Of a stretch of 64,000 nucleotides of DNA, positions 45,114 through 54,585 are shown one piece after another. Source of the stretch: SCBR16-9 sp964537975 (GTDB lineage Bacteria > Hydrogenedentota > Hydrogenedentia > Hydrogenedentales > SCBR16-9); the NCBI GenBank assembly GCA_964537975.1, contig CAZIDP010000006.1, positions 1 through 64,000 of the forward strand. The letters are read 5' to 3'. Position 1 is the first letter of the stretch, and each line of letters starts with the position of its first letter. The position numbers and the translations under genes are program-made. The notes below the pieces were generated by a model. It worked only from the letters and a program-made list of their open reading frames with translations, did not search any database and had not been told where the DNA came from.

Positions 45114-45208
45114 TTATTCAAATTATGATAATCACCTCTGTACTTTGGTTGGTTTACATCCCGGTGTTTGTCTTTTCATTAATCAATGTGACATTTTTCT
45201 TTCAGCGG
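45114..45208 (+). pseudogene. degenerate 3' fragment of a paralogue of the 42640 membrane protein
   Basis: This stretch encodes IQIMIITSVLWLVYIPVFVFSLINVTFFF, close to IQFMIIASALWLIFPPAFVFSLINTTFIF of the 42640-43035 protein, with about 80 percent or more nucleotide identity by eye and a one-base indel near the end. No intact start or N-terminal half is recoverable upstream. Its right end overlaps the last codons of the SDR gene on the opposite strand. Confidence 0.65.
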
Positions 45209-46622
45209 CACGGGCAATACCTCGTAGCATTCCTGAAAATACGAGCTGGTGCAGCAAATACAGCGCATACCAATAGCCGAGCCCCAACAGACCAGCGGGA
45301 TCAAAAAGGGCAGTTTGACGAATGCGGCAACCTTCCCCGTCGGGCTCCACATTGAACTCAAGCCAGGCACGTCCAGGAACCTTCATTTCGGCCCGAAGCA
45401 TGAGACGTTTACCAGGTTCAATCGCTTCTACACGCCACCAGTCTACAGCATCGCCTACGTACAACTTGTCTGGATTCCGTCTTCCACGTCTTTTTCCCAC
45501 ACCACCTGCCAGGACATCAATATATCCTCGGATAGTCCAAAGCCAATCGGCATAATACCAGCCTTGTGTGCCACCGATTCTCTGAATGGCTTCAAAGGCT
45601 TGCTCAGGCGAAGCATTAACATGGCACTCCCGAACATCGGCTATCCGTGAACCGAATTTAACACCACCCCAGGTTTTATGGACCATGTTGGACGATGAAA
45701 GCGCATCAGACCAGTGTGTTTCCGCAAATTCACGGTCTTCATACCGTAATGCTTGGGCTATGGCACTATGTATGCCAACAGGCCGAATGGTGAAATCGTC
45801 CAGTGCTTTGTGATTGGTTACAACCGTAGGATATTGGATGCCATCCACCAGCTTGCGGCCAATGTGCGCGTGCATGGGTGTAACCAAGTGCAGCCACAGA
45901 CTGGACAAGCCCGGGGTAAGCACTGGCACAGCAATCATGTACCTGCGTAGTCCCTGTTGCTGGGCGTATTCTCTGATGAGTCCGCCATACGAAACCCTGT
46001 CTGCTCCGCCGATTTCATATATCTCGCTTGACTCAATCGGATGTTCCAGCGCGGTATACAGATATTCAAGGATGTCGTTTATGGCAATAGGTTGTGCCTC
46101 AACCCACACCCATCGCGGTGTGATCATGACGGGCAGCTTGCGTACCAACGCCCGTATAAGTTCAAATGACAGACTGCCAGAACCAATGATTATGGAAGCA
46201 CGGAACTCAATGGTCTTGATGTTTGAACTGCGAAGAATTCGTCCGACTTCATGTCGTGAGTGCAAATGTTCAGACAGCTTCTTTTCATCTTCTCCCAACC
46301 CACCAAGATAGATGATCCGTTCAACTCCGGCTTTTTCTGCGGCTGCAATAAAATTGTGCGCTGCCTGATATTCTCGTTCCGCGAACTTGCCGGTATCTCC
46401 CATGGAATGCACAAGATAATAAGCCTGATTTACTCCCTGGAGTGCCGCATCCAGGCTGTTGCGGTCCAGTAGATCACCTTTTACGACTTCCGTTGTTGGC
46501 GCAACCTTACCCTCAAGTACCTCAGGGTTGCGTGCGAGACATCGTACTTGCTGACCTCGTTGCTCCAGCAATTTAATTAAACGCCCGCCAACATACCCGG
46601 TGGCTCCAGTGAGCAGTATCAT
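45183..46622 (-). CDS. SDR (NAD-dependent epimerase-like) fused to a DUF2867 domain
   Basis: The 479-residue protein has an N-terminal Rossmann domain (MILLTGATGYVGGRLIKLLEQRG, NAD(P)-binding Gly-rich loop; about residues 1-290) of the atypical SDR family, and a C-terminal DUF2867 lipocalin-like/SRPBCC domain (about 310-470; VNASPEQAFEAIQRIGG, GVGKRRGRRNP, DPAGLLGLGYWYALYLLH). This fusion is common in bacteria and its role is unclear, with quinone or lipid handling suspected. AGGAG is ten bases before the ATG. The last codons overlap the pseudogene on the plus strand, so the extreme C-terminus may be non-native. Confidence 0.85.
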   Translation of the reverse strand: MILLTGATGYVGGRLIKLLEQRGQQVRCLARNPEVLEGKVAPTTEVVKGDLLDRNSLDAALQGVNQAYYLVHSMGDTGKFAEREYQAAHNFIAAAEKAGVERIIYLGGLGEDEKKLSEHLHSRHEVGRILRSSNIKTIEFRASIIIGSGSLSFELIRALVRKLPVMITPRWVWVEAQPIAINDILEYLYTALEHPIESSEIYEIGGADRVSYGGLIREYAQQQGLRRYMIAVPVLTPGLSSLWLHLVTPMHAHIGRKLVDGIQYPTVVTNHKALDDFTIRPVGIHSAIAQALRYEDREFAETHWSDALSSSNMVHKTWGGVKFGSRIADVRECHVNASPEQAFEAIQRIGGTQGWYYADWLWTIRGYIDVLAGGVGKRRGRRNPDKLYVGDAVDWWRVEAIEPGKRLMLRAEMKVPGRAWLEFNVEPDGEGCRIRQTALFDPAGLLGLGYWYALYLLHQLVFSGMLRGIARAAERKMSH

Positions 46623-46665
46623 ATGCGGATGCTCCTGATGGTTTATGAAGTAAATCTACTAGATG

Positions 46666-47727
46666 TCAGGCGCGATAAAGACTGTGTCCTATGCCAATGG
46701 CCTCCCTGCAACTTTCCACCGTTTCCAGGGCGACCGGAGTTACTTTTTGAGCATTGTCACGCAGGAAATCCTTGATAAAATCGTCATTGTTTTCTGGTGA
46801 ATTGAAATTATCGATGATGGGTGCGTTAAATTCTGAAACGTGCTGTGCCAGCGTTTTTTTGAGCATACCATAAAACTTTTCACCCCGCCGGTACTTTCCA
46901 AGAAAATCCAGATAGACGGCTTCTGGTGCCAGCAGATGCAACAAACGATACAAGACACCAATACCCGGCGGCATTTTGGGGATGACAAAATCTGGTTCAT
47001 TGCTTTCTGTGTCAAGCGGCAGGGGATCAGTCGTCGTCGGTACACCTTGAATTTTCTTCAACACTGTTTTGGGATCATCCAGCAAGTCAAGGGTATTGTT
47101 ATCGCTCTTGCCCATTTTTTCTGAACCATCAAGACCGGGCAGGCGCAGGGCATTGCGGCTGACTGCCTGGGGTATGTGCAATACTTCGCCAAAGCGACTG
47201 TTGAATTTCTGCGCGATATCACAGGCCATTTCCACATGCTGACGTTGATCGTCACCGACCGGTACCTGATCTGCGCGGACAATCAGAATATCCGCGGCCA
47301 TCAATACCGGATACCCCAACAACCCGTAAGAAAGTGGGTTGCCGTCAATTTTAGGATCGTCTTCCAGTTTGGTGAATTTATCTTTGTAGGTGGTGCCGCG
47401 TTCGAGGTGACCAATATTGGTGATCATACCCAGTAACAAGGTGAGCTCAGCCGTGCAGGGGAGGTCGCTTTGCCGGTACACCACCGATTTCTTCGGGTCC
47501 AACCCACAAGCCACATAGGTGCGCAGCATGTCCAGTGTTTGTTGGAAAATGCCCTGGGGTTCTGTAATTGTAGTCAAGGCATGATAATCGGCGATAAAAT
47601 AATACCGTTCGGCGTCTTCGTTCTGAAGGCGTAAAAAATGCAGAATTGCACCAAAATAATTTCCATAATGCAGACGTCCCGTGGGGCGGATGCCAGATAA
47701 GATAACTTGTCGCTTTAGCTCAGACAT
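46666..47727 (-). CDS. trpS: tryptophanyl-tRNA synthetase
   Basis: The 353-residue class Ic synthetase charges tRNA-Trp in the cytoplasm. The HIGH-like motif is LHYGNYFG (about residues 18-25) and the KMSKS loop is KMGKS (about residue 205). The first part SGIRPTGRLHYGNYFGAI and GMITNIGHLERGTTYK are typical of the family. GGGAG is four bases before the ATG. It lies between the SDR gene and the frameshifted cupin on the minus strand; trpS in such a cluster looks incidental. Confidence 0.95.
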   Translation of the reverse strand: MSELKRQVILSGIRPTGRLHYGNYFGAILHFLRLQNEDAERYYFIADYHALTTITEPQGIFQQTLDMLRTYVACGLDPKKSVVYRQSDLPCTAELTLLLGMITNIGHLERGTTYKDKFTKLEDDPKIDGNPLSYGLLGYPVLMAADILIVRADQVPVGDDQRQHVEMACDIAQKFNSRFGEVLHIPQAVSRNALRLPGLDGSEKMGKSDNNTLDLLDDPKTVLKKIQGVPTTTDPLPLDTESNEPDFVIPKMPPGIGVLYRLLHLLAPEAVYLDFLGKYRRGEKFYGMLKKTLAQHVSEFNAPIIDNFNSPENNDDFIKDFLRDNAQKVTPVALETVESCREAIGIGHSLYRA

Positions 47728-47798
47728 GGTACTCCCTTAATATGGTAAATAAAATAGAAAAAGGTATAGGTTGATATATAATGATACCGTCAGTTCTT

Positions 47799-48139
47799 TT
47801 AATCAAACCATTCGTCGGTTGGATCAAATTTGGGAATGGCCACATTAATAATCTTTAATTTTCCAGTGCCCGATGCCGGCAACCCGGCTGTATCATCACT
47901 GAGGTCATCGGTCGTACTGGGTGTAATGTACCGTCCAGTTCCAGTTCTCCTTCTCCCTCAAGAACAATGTATATCTCGGTTGTCAGTTTATGATAATGGG
48001 TAGCGGCATCTTCTTTGATTTCAACCACATGCACACTTGCCTTCTCATTTTCAGGCACAAAGAACCCTCTGCGCGTTGTGCCGCAGGGGCAAAGCTGACC
48101 TGGCAGGGTGTCAAGTTGTTCAATGAGATAGCCAGACAT
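47799..48139 (-). pseudogene. cupin-domain gene with a one-base frameshift
   Basis: The start at 48139 has AAGGAG eight to nine bases upstream. The frame gives a small cupin (AATHYHKLTTEIYIVLEGEGELELDG to SVMIQPGCRHRAL) with His ligands. After CRHRAL the frame hits a stop (47855). Adding one G at about 47863-47864 would restore GKLKIINVAIPKFDPTDEWFD to a stop at 47799, the family's expected C-terminus. The one-base deletion, or a sequencing error in a GG/AAAA context, removes about 20 residues. Confidence 0.85.
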
Positions 48140-48173
48140 GATGTAACTCCTTGAGAAAACAAGACCGAGGTGT

Positions 48174-48473
48174 TTATTTCGGTAATTCAATTTGCCGTTT
48201 TTCAGGCTCAGGATGTTGCCGATATAAAGTAGAAATGTGACCTATAACTGATACAACTTCACTTCCTGTACGAAAAGCGATTTCTTCTGACATGCTTTTC
48301 TTTTCATTTTTAAATTCATTAAAGCGAATCTTGACCATTTCATGCGCCGCCAGGTGCTCCGCTACACTTCGCACCAAGGTGTCCGTCACCCCCTGCTTTC
48401 CCACAAGAACTACAGGTTCCATGTGGTGGGCCTGTGTTTTGAGAAATTTGCGTTGTCCACTGCTTAAAGACAT
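48174..48473 (-). CDS. yhbY: YhbY-type RNA-binding protein (CRM domain)
   Basis: The 99-residue CRS1/YhbY-domain protein has FLKTQAHHMEPVVLVGKQGVTDTLVRSVAEHLAAHEMVKIRF and the GxxG loop region, typical of the family. YhbY associates with pre-50S ribosomal subunits and assists assembly. The ribosome site is weak. It is the first gene of a minus-strand run that continues through the cupin, trpS and the SDR gene with gaps under about 75 bases. Confidence 0.9.
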   Translation of the reverse strand: MSLSSGQRKFLKTQAHHMEPVVLVGKQGVTDTLVRSVAEHLAAHEMVKIRFNEFKNEKKSMSEEIAFRTGSEVVSVIGHISTLYRQHPEPEKRQIELPK

Positions 48474-48725
48474 ATTTTTTACACTTTCTTCTAATAGAGA
48501 TTATTTGTGCTTATTGTAACGGATATACCCTTTTATTATCGAATTGTATTGCAAGGTTGGCGGTAACAATCGCTATAGAAAGTATAATAAATTGGAGGTT
48601 TCTTGGAACTTTTATCGCTGATTAATGATAGTTATTAGAAATATTTCCCAATTAAAAGAGTTGCACCTAAATTTTGTGCTTTTCTCGATATAATGACCAG
48701 AAAAAAATGAACAGAGGAGAAATCC

Positions 48726-50213
48726 ATGATACCACTTTTGAATTCTCGCAAGGAAAGTATAATTTACGTCTGCTGTATGGCGTTCATGATATATTTGATT
48801 TGTGTGGTCTGTGTTTCTGCTGCAGAAAGCGACCGCATTCAACCCTATGTAGAAAATCCGTATTACTGGCAATACAAAGGGGAACCAGTGCTGCTGCTGG
48901 GAGGGAGTAAAGAGGACAATCTGTTTAACCATCCTGATGGCTTGGAAGAACACTTGGACTTACTGGTAGCTTGTGGTGGCAATTATGTTCGAAATACCAT
49001 GGGCAGCTATGATGAGGGAAATCCTTATGGGTTTCATTTAAATCAAGAAACAGGTCTCTATGATCTGAATAAAATGGGTGAGGAATTATGGGAACGATTC
49101 AGCAATTTTCTAAAAATGACTGCCGAACGTGACATTATCGTGCAGATCGAGGTTTTTGACCGCTTTGATTACGCACAGGAGAATTGGCAGAAAAATCCGT
49201 TCAATCCTAAAAATAATATAAACTACACCGTAGAAGAAAGCGGTTTACCAGAAGTCATCAACTCCCATCCGGCACATCGTGAGAATCCATTTTTTCGGAG
49301 TGTTCCAAATCTTGAAAACAACACGCTTCTCCTTCCCTGGCAGGAAGCCTTCGTGAGTGAGATGCTCTCCTACTCCCTGCAATATGGCCATGTACTCTAT
49401 TGCATATCGAACGAAACCAATGAAAGTGAAGAGTGGGGTGCCTATTGGGCCAATTATATTCGAAGTGCGGCTTCAGATGCAGGAGTTGAGGTGCATATCA
49501 CAGAAATGTGGGACAATTGGGATTTGACACACCCAGAACACAACAGCACCTTTGACCATCCGGAACTTTATACATTTATAGATATTTCACAAAACAATCA
49601 CATTAGCGGCCAGGCACATTGGGACAATACTCAGTATATCCGCAACCGTATCAAAGAGAATCCACGCCCGATTAACAATATAAAAATGTATGGCGGCGTC
49701 ACACATGGCGGTAGTCTTGAAGAAGGTCTGCGTAGAATGTGGCGTAATGCGCTGGGAGGTATGGCTTCTGCACGCTTTCACCGCCCTGGACCCAGGGGCG
49801 ATGTCGACCCGTTGTGGGGAGCTGGTTTGGGTATTAAAGCACAGGCCTATATCCGAAGCACCCGTTATCTTATGAATGAAATGGGTTGGCCCAACATAGA
49901 ACCGACTTTAAGCTTTGTATCCATTTCAACTGACCAAGCAAATCAGGTGCGATCAGAAAATGGTATACCTGCTTTACAACCACACTTACATGAAGACGCG
50001 TCCATTGCAGCCATAAAATCACCAGACGGAGCGCGTGCTGCGATATTTGTGTCGCATGGCGCCTGTTTGGAGGTGGACACCAGCCAATTGAAAGAAGGGT
50101 TACAGACACAGTGGTTTGATCCCCGCAATATTGCCTGGCTGGAGGCTGTCCCGACAGAAAAAGGATATTTCCAGCCACCGTCAACTGAAGACTGGCTGCT
50201 GGTGCTGCGATAA
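48726..50213 (+). CDS. secreted glycosidase-like protein, copy 1 (no LamG insertion)
   Basis: The 495-residue protein has a signal peptide (CMAFMIYLICVVCVSAAES). NPYYWQYKGEPVLLLGGS, EEHLDLLVACGGNYVRNTM, NFLKMTAERDIIVQIEVFDRFDYA, LYCISNETNESEEWGAYWANYIR and VEVHITEMWDNW fit a TIM-barrel glycoside hydrolase of the DUF4038/GH5-like type, with the Glu of SNETNE a candidate acid-base and the Glu in ITEMWD a candidate nucleophile. The C-terminal domain has AIFVSHGACLEVDTSQLK. Unlike copies 2 and 3 it lacks the LamG segment: the join reads VRSENGIPALQPH (49947-49985). Three tandem paralogues follow in one direction. The function is inferred. Confidence 0.72.
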   Translation: MIPLLNSRKESIIYVCCMAFMIYLICVVCVSAAESDRIQPYVENPYYWQYKGEPVLLLGGSKEDNLFNHPDGLEEHLDLLVACGGNYVRNTMGSYDEGNPYGFHLNQETGLYDLNKMGEELWERFSNFLKMTAERDIIVQIEVFDRFDYAQENWQKNPFNPKNNINYTVEESGLPEVINSHPAHRENPFFRSVPNLENNTLLLPWQEAFVSEMLSYSLQYGHVLYCISNETNESEEWGAYWANYIRSAASDAGVEVHITEMWDNWDLTHPEHNSTFDHPELYTFIDISQNNHISGQAHWDNTQYIRNRIKENPRPINNIKMYGGVTHGGSLEEGLRRMWRNALGGMASARFHRPGPRGDVDPLWGAGLGIKAQAYIRSTRYLMNEMGWPNIEPTLSFVSISTDQANQVRSENGIPALQPHLHEDASIAAIKSPDGARAAIFVSHGACLEVDTSQLKEGLQTQWFDPRNIAWLEAVPTEKGYFQPPSTEDWLLVLR

Positions 50214-50249
50214 ATTATTAACATACTTTTACATCACAGGATTAAAAAA

Positions 50250-52352
50250 ATGTTAAAAAAATCCATGATACGCAATTCATATACCTCCATGATGTTGGTG
50301 AGTATTCTGGCCACGGTATACGTACATAATAACGTTGATGCACAAGGTTCTGATCGCATCCGTCCCTATGAAGCCAATCCTTATTTTTGGCAATATAAAG
50401 GTGAACCGGTTCTGTTGCTGGGTGGGAGCAAACAAGACAATCTGTTTAACCATCCCGATGGACTGGAAGAACACCTTGATTTGCTGGTGGCTTGTGGAGG
50501 CAATTATGTACGCAACACAATGAGCAGCCGCGATGAGGGGAACCCATACTGGTTTCATCTCAATGAAGAAACTGGTCTCTATGACATGTACGAAATGGGG
50601 GAAGCATTCTGGGAGCGTTTCAGCAATTTTCTGAAAATAACTGCTGAACGGGACATCATTGTGCAAATCGAAGTTTTCGACCGCTTTGATTATGCACAGG
50701 AGAATTGGCAGAAAAATCCGTTCAATCCCAAAAATAATGTGAACTACACCGTGGAAGACAGCGGATTACCGGAAGTCATCAACTCCCATCCGGGACAGCG
50801 TGAGAATCCGTTTTTCCGCAGTGTTCCAAATCTTGAAAACAACACCGTTTTACTTCCCTGGCAGCAAGTATTCGTGAATCAGATGCTTTCCTATTCACTG
50901 CAATATGGCCATGTACTTTATTGCATCTCGAACGAAACGAATGAAAGTGAAGAGTGGGGTGCCTATTGGGCTAATTACATCCGAAGTGCAGCGTCGGATT
51001 TTGGAGTCGAGGTTCATGTTACAGAAATGTGGGACCATTGGGACTTGACTCACCCAGCACACAACCGCACCATTGACCACCCTGAAACATACACCTTCAT
51101 CGACATTTCCCAAAATAATCACATCAATGGCCAGGCACATTGGGACAATACGCAGTACGTACGCAACCGCATCAAAGAGAATCCGCGCCCGATAAACAAC
51201 GTGAAAATGTATGGCGGTATCACACATGGTGGAGGTCTGGATGAAGGCTTGCGGAGAATGTGGCGTAATGTGCTCGGGGGAATGGCGTCCGCACGCTTTC
51301 ACCGCCCGGGCCCCATGGGTGATGCCGGTCCAATGTGGGGAGCAGGCTTGGGTCCAGAAGCGCAGGCATATATTCGCAGCGTACGTTATCTCATGAATGA
51401 TATGGGTTGGCCCAATATAGAACCAACTTTAAGCTTTGTAACAATCGCAACAGACCATGCACACAGGGTGCGTACAGAAAAAACCCACGTTGTCTATACC
51501 CGTGATTCCAATGGCCATGCATACATATATCTGGATGGAATTGCAGCTTCAGAAATGACAGTTGGTGGTGATTTATCTAATTGGAGTTCCAATATGCGAC
51601 TGGCATTGGGAACAGAGTTGACCGGTGACCGGCATTGGCTGGGAACATATCATGAAGTAATCCTGTATAACCGGGCACTGGACGCAACAGAAGTTGCAGC
51701 GCATTTCAATCATGACGCTCCGGTACAGGATGACAGCATTCAAGCCCGTTACCATTTCGAAGATGGAGCAGGTAATGTTGTTCATGATGTATCAGGGCAC
51801 GAGCCTGCTTTGAATCTGCTCATCTCAAATCCTGATGCAGTATCCTGGACATCTGATGGTTTGCGCGTAAATCAGGTCGCCCTGATAGCTTCTGAAAATC
51901 CGGCAGAACGTCTTGCCAGTTCAGTTCAAAACAGCAATGCGTTTACGCTGGAAGTATGGCTGACACCCGCAGAAGCCATTCAATCTGGTCCCGCCCGTAT
52001 TGTGACGCTCTCATCGGACCATTCCAATCGCAACTTCACTCTGGGGCAATCGGAAGATGCGTATCAGATGCGGCTGCGCAGCACGGGGACGTCTGCTAAT
52101 GGAATGCCTGCATTGCAGACACATTCGCAAGAAGCAGCATCTATTGCAGCCATGAAGTCTCCAGACGGCGAGCGTGCTGCTATCTTTGTGTCTCATGGAG
52201 CGCTGTTGGATGTAGATGCCAGCCAATTGAAAGAAGGTTTACAGGCACAGTGGTTTGATCCCCGCAATACTGCCTGGCTGGAGGCTGCCACTACAGCAGA
52301 AGGGTATTACCAGCCACCGACAACTGAAGACTGGTTGCTGGTGCTTCGATAA
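50250..52352 (+). CDS. secreted glycosidase-like protein, copy 2 (permuted LamG insertion)
   Basis: The 700-residue paralogue of copy 1 shares the same TIM-barrel (about residues 25-400) and the same C-terminal domain. Inserted at about residues 407-617 is LamG sequence, but in the order VRTEKTHVVYTRDSNG to TEVAAHFN first, then YHFEDGAGNVVHDVSGHEP to FTLEVWLTPA and NGMPALQTH. In the usual LamG domain these segments come in the opposite order. LamG/concanavalin-like domains bind carbohydrate. Start ATG 50250 is preceded by an AGGA. It lies 36 bases after copy 1. Confidence 0.75.
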   Translation: MLKKSMIRNSYTSMMLVSILATVYVHNNVDAQGSDRIRPYEANPYFWQYKGEPVLLLGGSKQDNLFNHPDGLEEHLDLLVACGGNYVRNTMSSRDEGNPYWFHLNEETGLYDMYEMGEAFWERFSNFLKITAERDIIVQIEVFDRFDYAQENWQKNPFNPKNNVNYTVEDSGLPEVINSHPGQRENPFFRSVPNLENNTVLLPWQQVFVNQMLSYSLQYGHVLYCISNETNESEEWGAYWANYIRSAASDFGVEVHVTEMWDHWDLTHPAHNRTIDHPETYTFIDISQNNHINGQAHWDNTQYVRNRIKENPRPINNVKMYGGITHGGGLDEGLRRMWRNVLGGMASARFHRPGPMGDAGPMWGAGLGPEAQAYIRSVRYLMNDMGWPNIEPTLSFVTIATDHAHRVRTEKTHVVYTRDSNGHAYIYLDGIAASEMTVGGDLSNWSSNMRLALGTELTGDRHWLGTYHEVILYNRALDATEVAAHFNHDAPVQDDSIQARYHFEDGAGNVVHDVSGHEPALNLLISNPDAVSWTSDGLRVNQVALIASENPAERLASSVQNSNAFTLEVWLTPAEAIQSGPARIVTLSSDHSNRNFTLGQSEDAYQMRLRSTGTSANGMPALQTHSQEAASIAAMKSPDGERAAIFVSHGALLDVDASQLKEGLQAQWFDPRNTAWLEAATTAEGYYQPPTTEDWLLVLR

Positions 52353-52389
52353 GTATGAATCAAAACTTTAACATGTCAGGATTATAAAA

Positions 52390-54561
52390 ATGGTTATGAA
52401 TGTCCCATGCAAATCATATGCTTTGACGATGTTAGTAACTATCTTGGCATCAACATACATGCATAATACCGCTGATGCGCAAGACACAGATCGTATCCGT
52501 CCCTACGATGTCAACCCCTATTTCTGGCAATACAAAGGTGAACCGGTGCTGTTGCTCGGTGGAAGCTGGCAGGATAACCTCTTCAACCATCCCGAAGGTT
52601 TGGAAGAACACCTGGACTTGCTGGTCTCCGTCGGCGGTAATTATGTACGCAATGTCATGAGCAGCCGCACCAATGGCACCGAAGCCCTGACGCCTTCCCC
52701 GGAAGACATGCAAAGTGGTGCCATGGACGCGCAGGTGCTTGATTATCCCTGGGCTTTTGAACGCGACGAAGAGACCGGATTGTATGATCTCGAAATTATG
52801 GGTGAAGCTTACTGGGAACGTTTCGCGCATTTTCTGGCGTTAACCGCCGAGCGGGATATCATTGTACAAATTGAGTTGTTTGATCGCTTTGACTACGCCC
52901 GTCTGCCCTGGCAGTACAACCCGTTCAATCCGCGTATCAACAACACGTATACTGCGGAAGAGAGTGGGTTGCCGGAGTTTATCAATTCCCACCCTGGTCA
53001 ACGCGAGAATCCCTTTTTCAGAACGGTTCCTGATCTGGAGAACAACACGGTAGTGTTGCCTTATCAGCAGGCCTTCGTGAACAAGCTGCTTTCCATATCG
53101 TTGCCTCATGGTAATGTGCTGTACTGCATTTCAAATGAGACCAACGAAAGCGAAGCGTGGGGGGCATACTGGGCGCGGTATATCTGGGATGCGGCAGAGA
53201 AGGCCGGGGTGGATGTGCATATAACGGAGATGTGGGGTTCCAGTGATCTAACCGATTCTGTTCATCTACGCACCTTTGATCATACAGATTTATATTCGTA
53301 TGTCGACATTTCACAAAATAATGCTGGAAGTGGACTCCAACATTGGACACAAATTCAATATGTTCGTGACCTGATAAAAGATCATCCACGTCCGGTGAAT
53401 AATGTAAAGATATATACCTTTAACGCAGACTACAATGTAGCCATACACAGGTGGTGGCGCAATATTCTGGGTGGCTGCGCATCTGCCCGGTTCCACCGTC
53501 CGCACCCACTTGAAGGCAAGGACGATCATGAAAAACACAGTACAGTTGGGCTTGGCCTGAGTCCCTTGGCACAAGCGCAAATCAGAAGCGCACGCTACAT
53601 CATGAATGAATTGGACTGGCCCAATGTGGTTCCTGATCTGGATGTTGCAGTAGCAGCATCAGATGAAATGGTTACAGTGCGTACAGAAAAAACTCATTTG
53701 GTGTACACCCGCGATTCTGATGGATTGGCCCGATTGTATATTGATGGTGAAGTAATTGTTGAACAGGTAATTGGTGGTGACTTCTCCGGCTGGGATGCCT
53801 CGATGCGTCTGGCGCTCGGCGCAGAATTGACAGGTGACAGGAACTGGCGTGGTACTTACCACGAACTGGCATTGTATAACCGCGCTCTGGATACATCTGA
53901 AGTAATTGAGCACTTTCAATCAGGTACCTCCATACACCTCACGGGCATACAGGCACATTTTCGATTCAATGAAGGGGAAGGCACATTAATCCACGATGCA
54001 TCAGGCCTGGAACCATCGTTGGATTTGCATGTTGCTGATACCAATGCGATTGTCTGGTCGGAAGAAGGACTTCAGATTGAAGCAAATTCTGTAGTCGCAA
54101 CAACACAGGCGGCAACTCGCCTGACTTCAGCATTTCAGGAGAGTAACGCGCTTACACTGGAAGCATGGATTACGCCTGCCTCAAACATGCAGAGTGGTCC
54201 AGCCCGTATAGTGACACTCTCTTCGAATCAATCCAGCAGAAACTTTACCCTGGGCCAACTGGACAATGCTTACCAGATGCGCCTTCGAACAACGGCCACC
54301 TCGGGAAATGGGATTCCAGCGCTGCAAACGTATACCCCACTGGAAGTGCCTGTAGTTGCTGCCCGTTCCCTGGAACGTGATCGTGCTGCTATCTTTGTAC
54401 CCCAAGGCATACTGTTGGAAGTCAATTACTCACACCTTCAGCCAGGCCGTAAATCGTACTGGTATAACCCACACACGGCTGAAGAACGCGAAGCGGTGAT
54501 AATGGACGGGAGATATTACCAGGCACCCACTTCTGAGGACTGGATTCTCCTGTTGCGGTAA
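52390..54561 (+). CDS. secreted glycosidase-like protein, copy 3 (permuted LamG insertion)
   Basis: The 723-residue third paralogue keeps the NPYFWQYKGEPVLLLGGS, ETNESEAWGAYWARYIW and ITEMWGSSDL elements of the barrel. It carries a private insertion of about 25 residues after NVMSSRTNG. The same permuted LamG segment occupies about residues 430-640 (VRTEKTHLVYTRD first, NGIPALQTY last). Its C-terminal domain differs more from the others. Copies 1-3 are spaced 36-37 bases apart, so they are likely one operon. Confidence 0.75.
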   Translation: MVMNVPCKSYALTMLVTILASTYMHNTADAQDTDRIRPYDVNPYFWQYKGEPVLLLGGSWQDNLFNHPEGLEEHLDLLVSVGGNYVRNVMSSRTNGTEALTPSPEDMQSGAMDAQVLDYPWAFERDEETGLYDLEIMGEAYWERFAHFLALTAERDIIVQIELFDRFDYARLPWQYNPFNPRINNTYTAEESGLPEFINSHPGQRENPFFRTVPDLENNTVVLPYQQAFVNKLLSISLPHGNVLYCISNETNESEAWGAYWARYIWDAAEKAGVDVHITEMWGSSDLTDSVHLRTFDHTDLYSYVDISQNNAGSGLQHWTQIQYVRDLIKDHPRPVNNVKIYTFNADYNVAIHRWWRNILGGCASARFHRPHPLEGKDDHEKHSTVGLGLSPLAQAQIRSARYIMNELDWPNVVPDLDVAVAASDEMVTVRTEKTHLVYTRDSDGLARLYIDGEVIVEQVIGGDFSGWDASMRLALGAELTGDRNWRGTYHELALYNRALDTSEVIEHFQSGTSIHLTGIQAHFRFNEGEGTLIHDASGLEPSLDLHVADTNAIVWSEEGLQIEANSVVATTQAATRLTSAFQESNALTLEAWITPASNMQSGPARIVTLSSNQSSRNFTLGQLDNAYQMRLRTTATSGNGIPALQTYTPLEVPVVAARSLERDRAAIFVPQGILLEVNYSHLQPGRKSYWYNPHTAEEREAVIMDGRYYQAPTSEDWILLLR

Positions 54562-54585
54562 TCCGATAGTTTGAAATTGTAATGT

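Noticed and set aside
48583..48588. perfect TATAAT before the glycosidase trio
   Set aside because: No -35 element at a normal spacing was found, so it was not annotated as a promoter.
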